This document shows, piece after piece, positions 42,710 through 50,466 of a DNA stretch of 64,000 bases (position 1 is the stretch's first letter; each line of letters opens with the position of its first letter). The stretch covers positions 1 to 64,000 of the forward strand of contig SVQH01000004.1 in NCBI GenBank assembly GCA_015065425.1, written 5' to 3'. The notes beneath the pieces are model-generated. The model was given only the letters and a program-made list of their open reading frames with translations. It was not told where the DNA came from and did no database searches. Source of the DNA: Oscillospiraceae bacterium (lineage in GTDB: Bacteria; Bacillota; Clostridia; Oscillospirales; Acutalibacteraceae). The position numbers were made by a program, and so were the translations under genes.

Positions 42710-43351
42710 ATGAATACTGTCGGAATGATTTTTGAAAAGCTTTATAAGGACTACCCCACACTTATTCCTCTTAAAAAAGAAATAGAAGCTGCATTTACTC
42801 TTATGAAAAAATGTGCTGAAGAAGAAGCATTCGTTTATGTCTGCGGAAACGGCGGTTCTGCCGCCGACAGCGAACACATAACGGGTGAACTTATGAAGGG
42901 CTTTATATTAAAAAGACCCCTTTCCGAAGAGGAAAAGGCTCAATTTAATAATATTGAAGGAGGAAAGGAAATTGCAGACAAGCTTCAGAAAGGTATAAGA
43001 TGCATTTCCCTTGTAAGCCAGACGGGTGTAATATCTGCCTTTGCAAACGATATTGACCCTTCACTTGTATACGCTCAGCAGGTTTATGCTTATGCAAAAA
43101 GTCAGCACGATGTGCTCATAGCACTGTCTACCTCGGGCAACTCTCTTAACATCGTAAACGCAGTAAAAGCCGCAAAAGCCGCAGACATAAAGACTGTTTC
43201 AATAACGGGCGAAAAGGACAGCAAGCTTTCAGCAATCTCCGATGTTACAATAAAGCTCCCCTCAACCGTGACTTACGAGGTGCAGGAGCTGACCCTCCCC
43301 GTATACCATGCCCTGTGTGCGGCAGTTGAAAAAGCAATGTTTATCTTATAA
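42710..43351 (+). CDS. gmhA: GmhA-like SIS-domain phosphoheptose isomerase
   Basis: GmhA turns sedoheptulose 7-phosphate into D-glycero-D-manno-heptose 7-phosphate. The 213-residue protein has the GmhA hallmarks: CGNGGSAADSEHITGELMKGF, quoted in part as GNGGSAADSEHI, then a LVSQTGVISAFANDID segment, LSTSGNS, and a C-terminal QELTLPVYHALC helix. The HddA kinase and HddC-GmhB fusion at 14.5-18 kb would use its product, though the genes are 25 kb apart. It is the last gene of the transporter/ROK operon, so another phosphosugar isomerase role cannot be excluded. Confidence 0.8.
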   Translation: MNTVGMIFEKLYKDYPTLIPLKKEIEAAFTLMKKCAEEEAFVYVCGNGGSAADSEHITGELMKGFILKRPLSEEEKAQFNNIEGGKEIADKLQKGIRCISLVSQTGVISAFANDIDPSLVYAQQVYAYAKSQHDVLIALSTSGNSLNIVNAVKAAKAADIKTVSITGEKDSKLSAISDVTIKLPSTVTYEVQELTLPVYHALCAAVEKAMFIL

Positions 43352-43436
43352 TATCATTGCTCTGCCCCCGGCGAAATGATCACCGGAATATGTTTTATTA
43401 TTTACATCTTAAATTTCAATAAAGACCAAAAAAATG

Positions 43437-43473
43437 AGAGGCAGCACGGTTTGAGCCGCATTGCCTCTTTTTT
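43437..43473. terminator. Bidirectional terminator between convergent genes
   Basis: AGAGGCA pairs with TGCCTCT around an inner GG/CC stem. There are T runs on both strands. Confidence 0.82.
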
Positions 43474-43516
43474 CTGTCCTTAGCAACCCCATGCCTTCGG
43501 GATGAGTGCTTTTGAT

Positions 43517-45331
43517 TTAATATTCAACGGGGAATGCAAAGATGAGACCTACGGAATATCTTAAGATAAGACGGGCGTCTTCTGCACCTACGTCGTTTGA
43601 GCCGTCAACATCGGCAATTACTCTTAATTCCTTGGTGGCTACATCAAGTCCTACTGCCATTCTCAGAGCTGCACGGGCATCGGCTGCGGAAACATCTCCG
43701 TCAGAGTCAATATCACCGTATTTGTTACCGCTGTTGGTATTTTCGGGGGAGAGGTAGGGTGTGAGCTTCTTGGTATATTCCGAATATGACATATACTGAG
43801 TATAGGAAGCATCTTCCCAGACGGTTTTCTGAGTAAAGCTGAAGAGAAGCCATACTATAAAATCGGCAACATCTTCCTTTGTGAGGTCTCCGTGAGGAAG
43901 GTTTCTTATAAACCATGTGTTTTCGGGAAGATAGCAATATGAAGCATCTATATTCTTATCGGGAGCGATATGCGTATGTTCAAATATGCAATGGTTATAC
44001 TTTCCGCCTTCGCTTTCATTATCTGCGGTAACTGCACCTGCAGATGCATATTTTACGGATTCAATTCCGTCAGACATATCAGCAATGCTTATGGTAACAG
44101 GAAGAATCTGTAAATTATAGTTTGCAACAACACAAACATTAATTCCGTTCATCTGTGCCGTCTTTAAGGTTTCATCGGTGTTTTCAAGTACATCACGGTA
44201 GGAATTAATCTTTGAATTAAGAACATTACCTATAACATCATCACCATACAGGAAATCCATTGCCGCATCAAAATCCTTTTCGGGAACGAGAGCCCAGAGA
44301 CCGGGAATATTTCTGAGATATTCTCTTAAGAAATCGTCATAAATGGGATCATCGGCAACAAGTGCGAAGGTGTTGTACATTTTACCGAGTTCCTTATGAC
44401 CGTCTTCACCCTTTACGATGGTAGCAACGAGTGCAACGAAAAAATTTCCTATAAGAGAGGTTATCTCACCTTCACCTAAAAGATTTTCAAAAATTCCGCT
44501 TATAAAGCCCGAAGTATCTTCTGAAATGTAATCTATGAAGGCTTCGCCTCTGTCGGCACCGTTTATTGTTCCTATAGCACCTATAAGTGAACCGTCATCC
44601 TGAACGGTTCTTGCAATTCTGCCCTTCATGAAGTCACCTATAATGGCGTTACCGAGAATGGGACAGTTATAGAACACTGAGGACTGAACATTTTTCTTTG
44701 CATGGTCTTCATATTCATAAAGATATGAATTTGCAATAACTCCGCCGTATCCCACGCTTAAAATAGAAACCTTATCGGAATCTGTATAATTCTCAACATG
44801 CTCAATGAAATCCTTAAGCTCGTCTGCAGTCGCTGTAGGCGAAAGTCTCCAGTCATAAGAGAAGAAGAAGATTTCATTCTTATTGATATAACCCTGAGAA
44901 GCCATAACAAGAGCATTGATATTTTCGGAAATTTCTTCCTCAGCCCATGCGGAAACAGGAGTATCATATTTCCACGGACCTATCGTCGAATCTCTTGATG
45001 AACCGTCGGGAGCACAGAGAATGGGATTCATTATACCTTTTACGGCGTTTGCAACCATGGGAGTTGCTGTAGCAACATCGGTAAACGAAGAGAAAACAAC
45101 ACCTGTAACAACAGATGCTATATCTCCCGTAAAATCAGATGAATTCATATCAAATGCCACGGTGGCATTGATTTTGTTGGGATTATAATAAAGAGGGTTG
45201 TCTGACATGTCACCTATGTAAATTACGGGTGCATAGTCAAGTTTTGCGGCAAGAGCACCTGCAGGTACAGAAAATACCGTAACGATGCTCAGGAGTATAC
45301 ATAATACTCTTTTAACTGTTTTGTTTTTCAT
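43517..45331 (-). CDS. Secreted LCAT-like alpha/beta-hydrolase with C-terminal dockerin, nucleophile replaced
   Basis: The 604-residue protein has a signal peptide (1-29), an LCAT/PGAP1-like hydrolase region (about 35-480), and a type I dockerin (about 540-604). The FFSYDWRLSP motif at 157-166 is an LCAT signature. The nucleophile elbow, normally GHSxGG, reads SVGYGG (192-197), so Gly194 stands where Ser is expected and classical acyl-transfer chemistry is doubtful. The dockerin has two calcium-binding repeats (DIDSDGDVSAADA and DVDGSNDVGAEDA), suggesting attachment to a cohesin scaffold. No cohesin gene is in this window. Confidence 0.82.
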   Translation of the reverse strand: MKNKTVKRVLCILLSIVTVFSVPAGALAAKLDYAPVIYIGDMSDNPLYYNPNKINATVAFDMNSSDFTGDIASVVTGVVFSSFTDVATATPMVANAVKGIMNPILCAPDGSSRDSTIGPWKYDTPVSAWAEEEISENINALVMASQGYINKNEIFFFSYDWRLSPTATADELKDFIEHVENYTDSDKVSILSVGYGGVIANSYLYEYEDHAKKNVQSSVFYNCPILGNAIIGDFMKGRIARTVQDDGSLIGAIGTINGADRGEAFIDYISEDTSGFISGIFENLLGEGEITSLIGNFFVALVATIVKGEDGHKELGKMYNTFALVADDPIYDDFLREYLRNIPGLWALVPEKDFDAAMDFLYGDDVIGNVLNSKINSYRDVLENTDETLKTAQMNGINVCVVANYNLQILPVTISIADMSDGIESVKYASAGAVTADNESEGGKYNHCIFEHTHIAPDKNIDASYCYLPENTWFIRNLPHGDLTKEDVADFIVWLLFSFTQKTVWEDASYTQYMSYSEYTKKLTPYLSPENTNSGNKYGDIDSDGDVSAADARAALRMAVGLDVATKELRVIADVDGSNDVGAEDARLILRYSVGLIFAFPVEY

Positions 45332-45376
45332 TGGGGAACCTCCCTTTGTATTTAAAAAAGACGCTTCGTAGATTGA

Positions 45377-45405
45377 TTATACATTAAAACTCAGTGTAAT
45401 TCAAG
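45377..45405 (-). promoter_or_regulatory. Promoter of the LCAT-dockerin gene
   Basis: TTGAAT (45400-45405), 17 bases, TATAAT (45377-45382) on the minus strand. Confidence 0.68.
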
Positions 45406-45541
45406 TATATTTTGATATTTCCTTTATTTCACAAATAGTTTTATCTTGGTGTTAACAATTCAGAAAAAGTTTAATAAAAGTTTCTCAAGTAAAACTTGTG
45501 TTTTTTGGTAAAAAGTATATTTTATTTTTATAAAAAAGCAG

Positions 45542-45570
45542 TTGCTATAAAATATTTTATAGTGTATAAT
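45542..45570 (+). promoter_or_regulatory. Promoter of the two dockerin repeat-protein genes
   Basis: TTGCTA (45542-45547), 17 bases, TATAAT (45565-45570), 54 bases before the ATG at 45625. Confidence 0.7.
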
Positions 45571-45624
45571 TACTGCAAGTGGGCTTTTGCCCGGAAAACA
45601 TGTTTTTTTACGGAGGTAATTCAG

Positions 45625-48012
45625 ATGAAAAAACGCATCCTCTCATGTTTATTGGCGGCACTGCTTGTAATCAGTGCGGTTCCGCTTACATTTGCTGCAG
45701 ATTATACGCTGGGTGATGTTGACGAAGACGGAACAATATCATCAGCCGACGCACGACTTGCCCTCAGGGCATCAGTTAAACTCGAAGATCTTTCAGACCT
45801 TGCAAAAAAGGCTGCAGACGTAGATTTTGACGATTCAATATCATCAGCCGATGCGAGACTTATACTCAGAGCATCCGTAGGTCTTGAAGAGCTGAAAGAT
45901 CCGCATACCCATGCTTATACAAAAGCAACTGTTACAAAGCAAGCTTCCTGTACCGAAGACGGTGAAAAGAAGCTTACCTGTGAATGCGGTGAATTTGTCA
46001 CCGAAAAAATTCCTGCAACGGGTCATAAGGAAATTCTTGACACTGCTACCGTAAAGGCAGCTACATGTACCGAAGCGGGTTATACGGGCGACAAAAAGTG
46101 CAGTGTATGCGGCACAAAGCTCAGCAGCGGTACTGCTGTTCCTGCAGCAGGTCACAAAGAGGTTCTCGATGAGACTACCGTAAAAGCTGCTACCTGTGTG
46201 GAAGAAGGTTATACAGGTGATACTGTATGCGATATTTGCGGCATACTACTTAAGAAGGGTGAAGTCATCCCTTCAGAAGGCATTGACCACATCATGCAAG
46301 AAGTTACCGTAGCAGCTACCTGCACACAGGAAGGCTATAAGGTAACAAAGTGCAAAAACTGCGATTATTACATAGAAGATTCTTATGTGGTTACACAGGA
46401 AGCAACAGACCATACCTGGGGTGCCCCCGTTGTTACAGACCCCACCTGTACTGAACAGGGCTATTCCCTTTCTACATGCACAGTATGTAAGGCTGACAAA
46501 AAAGAAAATTACACTCCGGCAAAGGGACATAAAGTCACATGGACCACAACAAAGGAAGCCACCTGTGAAAAGGAAGGCGAAAAAGAAGGCAAATGCTCCG
46601 AATGTGATTATGAAACTACCGAGGTAATTGCTCTTACTCCACACACACTTGCAACAAATGAGGTTATAGGTAGCAAAGCAGACGGCACAATGTGTAAGGA
46701 AGTCACTTCCTGTACGGTCTGCGGACTTATAGTTGCAGAAAATGAGACTCATGCCGCTCATACTGTAAGACCTGCAGGTGTTGATGAAGCAACCTGTACA
46801 AGTCCTCAGATAAACCACATGGCATGCGAACACTGTAGTTATTCCTATGATGTTGTCACATCAGCCGGCCTCGGTCACTCAATCAATCCGAAATCCTTTA
46901 AGAAAGCCACATGTACCGAAGACGGTGAAATTGTTTACTCGGGTCACTGTAACAAGTGCGGTGAGACATTTGATGATACAATAGTTACTCTTCCCGCAAC
47001 AGGACATGAGCTTTCAGGTGTTCAGACCTGTACTACTGATGTTATATGTACCACCTGCGGAGAAATTGTGGCAGAAAGACTCGGTCACAATTATACGGTA
47101 AGAGCCACTGCTTACAATACTGATGTGGAAGGTTTCTTCTGCACACGTTGCCAGAGTGTTGCAACCGACAAGATAGGTGCTTTCAACAATGTTGTAAACA
47201 AAATCAAGGCTCCCTTCTTCTACGGCTCTTATTCCGATTCATATTATGTATCATATATTGATAAGACAAGCATCAAGACATCATACTCCCGTTTTGACTT
47301 CGGTATTTATACCTCTGCAATAAGAAGCCTGTATGAAGATGAAATGGCAAATACACCTGATGAATATTCGGTAATAAGACAAAGCCATATACTCTCAACA
47401 ATTCCGCTTTCATTAAGAAACAGCAACGGTGAATATGTTGTTTCACTTCTTGAAAACAGTGATATTGACAGTATCAACATCGAAAAGCTTACAGGCATGA
47501 AGGCATCAGAAGTACTTGCAAACATCAATCCCTCTTATACAAATGCAGACCAGGCAGCAAAATTTAATACCTACAAGAGTAAAGTAGTCAATGACGAAGT
47601 CATCAAAGTTACCGTTGACGTAAAGAATGAAAAGTATTCTCAGGTCAAGAATCTCGCAGATACCGAAAAGACGGCTCTTGAAAAGATTTATGACCTTGAC
47701 ATAAGAGACGATGCAAAAGAATTCAAAAATGAAAACGGTGAACTTGTCATGACAGAGACAGAAAGCGGCAGCGGTTATGAAATTTCAATGACAATGAAGC
47801 TTCTTGAGATATACTCAGATGCTACTGTCACCTATTACTTCCTCGCTGACACTTACGAGCCCATCATGGCTGTTTATGATGCCGACATCACAATGGATCA
47901 GACCATTGACATGTCCTTCAGAATCGCTCTTTTCTCACTGAACGGCGAACTTGACCCTGTAATCTCAACTCACTACACAAGAACATATTTCTTCCCCAAT
48001 TTCTTTGCATAA
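45625..48012 (+). CDS. Secreted protein: N-terminal dockerin, about ten Cys-rich repeats, unique C-terminal domain
   Basis: This is a 795-residue exported protein. A signal peptide (1-23) is followed directly by a type I dockerin (about 25-90, DVDEDGTISSADA and DVDFDDSISSADA). Next come about ten repeats of roughly 40 residues, each with the pattern C..(E)G....C..C..., often ending in ATGH. They cover about residues 95-510 and look like a stalk or a metal- or disulfide-stabilised array. The last ~280 residues form a domain shared with the next gene (starting FNNVVNKIKAPFFYG). No catalytic motif is visible. A start at ATG 45625 with CGGAGG is clear. Confidence 0.82.
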   Translation: MKKRILSCLLAALLVISAVPLTFAADYTLGDVDEDGTISSADARLALRASVKLEDLSDLAKKAADVDFDDSISSADARLILRASVGLEELKDPHTHAYTKATVTKQASCTEDGEKKLTCECGEFVTEKIPATGHKEILDTATVKAATCTEAGYTGDKKCSVCGTKLSSGTAVPAAGHKEVLDETTVKAATCVEEGYTGDTVCDICGILLKKGEVIPSEGIDHIMQEVTVAATCTQEGYKVTKCKNCDYYIEDSYVVTQEATDHTWGAPVVTDPTCTEQGYSLSTCTVCKADKKENYTPAKGHKVTWTTTKEATCEKEGEKEGKCSECDYETTEVIALTPHTLATNEVIGSKADGTMCKEVTSCTVCGLIVAENETHAAHTVRPAGVDEATCTSPQINHMACEHCSYSYDVVTSAGLGHSINPKSFKKATCTEDGEIVYSGHCNKCGETFDDTIVTLPATGHELSGVQTCTTDVICTTCGEIVAERLGHNYTVRATAYNTDVEGFFCTRCQSVATDKIGAFNNVVNKIKAPFFYGSYSDSYYVSYIDKTSIKTSYSRFDFGIYTSAIRSLYEDEMANTPDEYSVIRQSHILSTIPLSLRNSNGEYVVSLLENSDIDSINIEKLTGMKASEVLANINPSYTNADQAAKFNTYKSKVVNDEVIKVTVDVKNEKYSQVKNLADTEKTALEKIYDLDIRDDAKEFKNENGELVMTETESGSGYEISMTMKLLEIYSDATVTYYFLADTYEPIMAVYDADITMDQTIDMSFRIALFSLNGELDPVISTHYTRTYFFPNFFA

Positions 48013-48034
48013 TTACCCCGGAAAGGAAATTTTC

Positions 48035-49423
48035 ATGAAAAAACGTTCAATATTAAGCATAATCCTTGTATCACTCATCTGTGTGACTTATATCGTACCC
48101 TCGTCAGCGGCATTTATACTCGGCGATGTGGACAGCGACGGCTCAGTTACTTCCTCTGATGCAAGACTTACTCTCAGAGCATCCGTTGACCTTGAAAAAT
48201 TTACGGAAGAAGAGACATTCACGGCAGATGCAGATGAAGACGGAAATATTTCTTCTGCAGATGCAAGACTTATACTCAGAGCGTCTGTTGGTCTTGAAAA
48301 GCTGGTGCATACTCACAATTATACTGAAGCTGAGACAATAAGAAATGCTACTTGTACTCAGAAAGGTGAAAAGAAGCTTACCTGCAGATGCGGTGAAATC
48401 ACCACTGAAGAAATCCCCTTAAAAATGCACACCTTCAGAAAGTTCACCGTAGAAACTGCGGCTTCAGCAGCAGAGTACGGCAGCGGTTATTCGGAATGCA
48501 GTGTATGTGAACTGAGAAAAGCTGTAAAGCTTTGCACCCACTCCCCCACAAGCCTTGCTCTGGAAGGTATAACCGAATGTAACGTAAAAGGCTGTGACGG
48601 TCAGTTCCCTGCATTCAACGACATTGTAAACGCTCTTAAGGCTCCCGGCTCAATCAATTATTTCTACGGTTTTACAAAAACCGTGACCGTAACACCAAAG
48701 CCTGAATGCAAGCCTTCAAGTATCCTGCATTTAGCACTTGCTGAACTTATGGAAGGTCTTCTCACTGACTCCATTGCACCCGGCACCGTTACGGAATATT
48801 CCGATTTCACAAACCGCCGTCATATAAACAATGCAACCTTTTTTGTGACAGGCACTCCCTACATCAGTTCTCTTAGTGACAGTGAAGTTAAGAGTGTCAG
48901 TGTACAGAAAATGAACGGTGTCGATTTTGTCAAAAATCTTCCCAATTCCTTCAAATCCACAGCTTCAGGAGCTTCTTACGACCTTACAAAGATTAAAAAC
49001 TCCGTAATCGGCGACGTTTATAAGGTAACGGTCACACTCAACAAAGAAACAATGACCGATACAAATATGCCGACAGGCACTACACCCATAGAAAAGATAC
49101 TCAGTGCGACTTACAATGAGGGACTTAAGAAGAATTTACAGTCTGTAAGCTCCTCCTTCGATGAAATTCCCGAAATGGCAAACATGATGAAGATGGAAAT
49201 GTCCATAGAGACAGCGGGAACAGTTTCATATTATTTCACAACAAATGATTTTTCACCCGTTGCCGCAAGATATGACATCGACATGAACACAGACAGTAAG
49301 ATGAGCACATATTTCAACAATCTTCTCATTCCCACAAAAGAAGCCACAACAACACTTACAATAGAATCTGACACGAAGCAGGAGAATTTCTTCTTCTTCA
49401 ACAATTTCTTTACAGTTAAATAA
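48035..49423 (+). CDS. Shorter paralogue: N-terminal dockerin, one Cys-rich repeat, same C-terminal domain
   Basis: The 462-residue protein has a signal peptide (1-25), a dockerin with DVDSDGSVTSSDA and DADEDGNISSADA, then one full cysteine repeat (CTQKGEKKLTCRCG) plus a partial one. A ~270-residue C-terminal domain resembles that of the preceding protein (FNDIVNALKAPGSINYFYG). The gene lies 22 bases after its paralogue, so the pair probably arose by tandem duplication and differs mainly in repeat number. It is read from ATG 48035 with an AAAGGAA site. Confidence 0.8.
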   Translation: MKKRSILSIILVSLICVTYIVPSSAAFILGDVDSDGSVTSSDARLTLRASVDLEKFTEEETFTADADEDGNISSADARLILRASVGLEKLVHTHNYTEAETIRNATCTQKGEKKLTCRCGEITTEEIPLKMHTFRKFTVETAASAAEYGSGYSECSVCELRKAVKLCTHSPTSLALEGITECNVKGCDGQFPAFNDIVNALKAPGSINYFYGFTKTVTVTPKPECKPSSILHLALAELMEGLLTDSIAPGTVTEYSDFTNRRHINNATFFVTGTPYISSLSDSEVKSVSVQKMNGVDFVKNLPNSFKSTASGASYDLTKIKNSVIGDVYKVTVTLNKETMTDTNMPTGTTPIEKILSATYNEGLKKNLQSVSSSFDEIPEMANMMKMEMSIETAGTVSYYFTTNDFSPVAARYDIDMNTDSKMSTYFNNLLIPTKEATTTLTIESDTKQENFFFFNNFFTVK

Positions 49424-49435
49424 TCCACCACAAAT

Positions 49436-49478
49436 AACGGCTTAAGTTTACCGCAAAAGCAAACTTAAGCCGTTTTTT
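49436..49478 (+). terminator. Terminator after the dockerin paralogues
   Basis: AACGGCTTAAGTTT pairs perfectly with AAACTTAAGCCGTT, followed by TTTTATTAT. Confidence 0.88.
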
Positions 49479-49483
49479 ATTAT

Positions 49484-49586
49484 ATAGGAAATTACTCGCA
49501 TCGTGAGTAATTTGCTTATGTCAAGAAACACCGATTCCCCCAAGACCCGGGGCAGGGGGTTAATAAAGCATAAGATTTTTTCTTAT
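49484..49586 (-). repeat. Dispersed ~100-bp intergenic repeat, copy B
   Basis: This is the inverted match of 5300-5400. Differences are scattered single bases and a three-base insertion. The hairpin AAATTACTC/GAGTAATTT is conserved. Confidence 0.8.
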
Positions 49587-49635
49587 ATAGAATATTTGAT
49601 ATAAAGCTGCGTATCCTTATTTTTTTATTAAAGAC

Positions 49636-49664
49636 TTGATTTTATAACGAAAACTGCATATATA
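49636..49664 (+). promoter_or_regulatory. Promoter of the toxin-antitoxin pair
   Basis: TTGATT (49636-49641), 17 bases, TATATA (49659-49664), 56 bases before the antitoxin ATG. An AGAAATTC direct repeat lies between them and could help antitoxin binding. Confidence 0.5.
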
Positions 49665-49719
49665 AGAATATAAGAAATTCAGAAATTCAGAAAATAATCA
49701 CACAAAAGGAGTGAAAACA

Positions 49720-49986
49720 ATGTTAGCAGAATTGAGAGGCCGTTCACAGATTACTATTCCGTCAGAAATAATAAAGAATCTCGGCATATCCGAAGGAGAC
49801 AAATTTGAGGTCATCGAAAAAGACGGAGGGATATTCCTTTGCCCTGTTGTTGTCTATCCAAAGGAAAAGCTTGCTAAAATAGCCAAGCTTATAAAGGACA
49901 ATGAGAAAGATATTGCAGATCAGAAAGCATTTGAGAGTGCAGAAGAAATGTTTCTGAGCATGGGGATAAATATTAATGACATATAA
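49720..49986 (+). CDS. AbrB/MazE-type antitoxin
   Basis: The 88-residue protein has an N-terminal swapped-hairpin AbrB DNA-binding domain (LRGRSQITIPSEIIKNLGI, then GDKFEVIEKDGGI) and a C-terminal helical toxin-binding tail. It probably represses its own promoter and neutralises a toxin encoded directly downstream, with which it overlaps by 11 bases. ATG 49720 is chosen for its AAAGGAG site eight bases upstream. The GTG at 49711 is part of that region. Confidence 0.85.
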   Translation: MLAELRGRSQITIPSEIIKNLGISEGDKFEVIEKDGGIFLCPVVVYPKEKLAKIAKLIKDNEKDIADQKAFESAEEMFLSMGININDI

Positions 49987-50229
49987 ACTTAAATATACAA
50001 AAGATTTTGAGAAAAACCTTAAAGCACTGAAGCAAATCTGATGAATAAATTAAAACTACTTATTCAGAACCCATTTTATCCGTCACTCAGAACTAAAAAG
50101 GTCCGGAGGCTTGACAAAGTTTTTGAAATGAGTGTCAACATGGATATTCGTATACTCTGGACTTATGAAAGCGATGTCATTATACTTCTTCTTGATGCGG
50201 GACATCATAAAAAAATATTGGGTGCGTAA
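49976..50229 (+). pseudogene. RelE/YafQ-type toxin gene split by a frameshift
   Basis: A first frame (49976-50041) encodes MTYKLKYTKDFEKNLKALKQ plus Ile and then stops. A second frame starts at ATG 50041, overlapping that stop, and encodes the remaining 62 residues (NKLKLLIQNPF, FEMSVNMDIRILWTY, IILLLDAGHHKKIL). Joined, they form one RelE/mRNA-interferase-like toxin, so a small deletion or shift at about 50036-50041 has broken the gene. The TGATG overlap could allow both pieces to be made. A functional split toxin is possible but unlikely. Confidence 0.75.
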
Positions 50230-50405
50230 CTCCGAAAGGGGACTGCAAAAAACCAATCCGTAAAAATGCAGAATAATGCTACCATAAAAAGTAGTTTTAT
50301 GCCCGTTTTTCTCGTAATATTATTGTTTTGATTTTGTAGTGAATTTTTAATTTCATCTGTAGAGGATGTCGTCCTGCAATAAGAATGTTTCACCACGGTG
50401 AAACA

Positions 50406-50424
50406 CACCGGTAAATTATGATTT
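50406..50424 (-). repeat. End of an AAATCATAATTTACCGGTG element
   Basis: On the minus strand this reads AAATCATAATTTACCGGTG, identical to the end of the element at 17171. It is followed by GTTTCACC-GT-GGTGAAAC, a perfect 8-bp hairpin (about 50387-50404), and then GGACGACATCC. The far terminal arm is not recognisable. Confidence 0.65.
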
Positions 50425-50430
50425 GCTTTA

Positions 50431-50461
50431 AAAAAGACACGGTTTTGTGCCGTGTCTTTTT
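50431..50461. terminator. Bidirectional terminator after the ABC transporter gene
   Basis: AAAAAGACACGG pairs with CCGTGTCTTTTT. There are T runs on both strands. Confidence 0.85.
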
Positions 50462-50466
50462 GGTTT

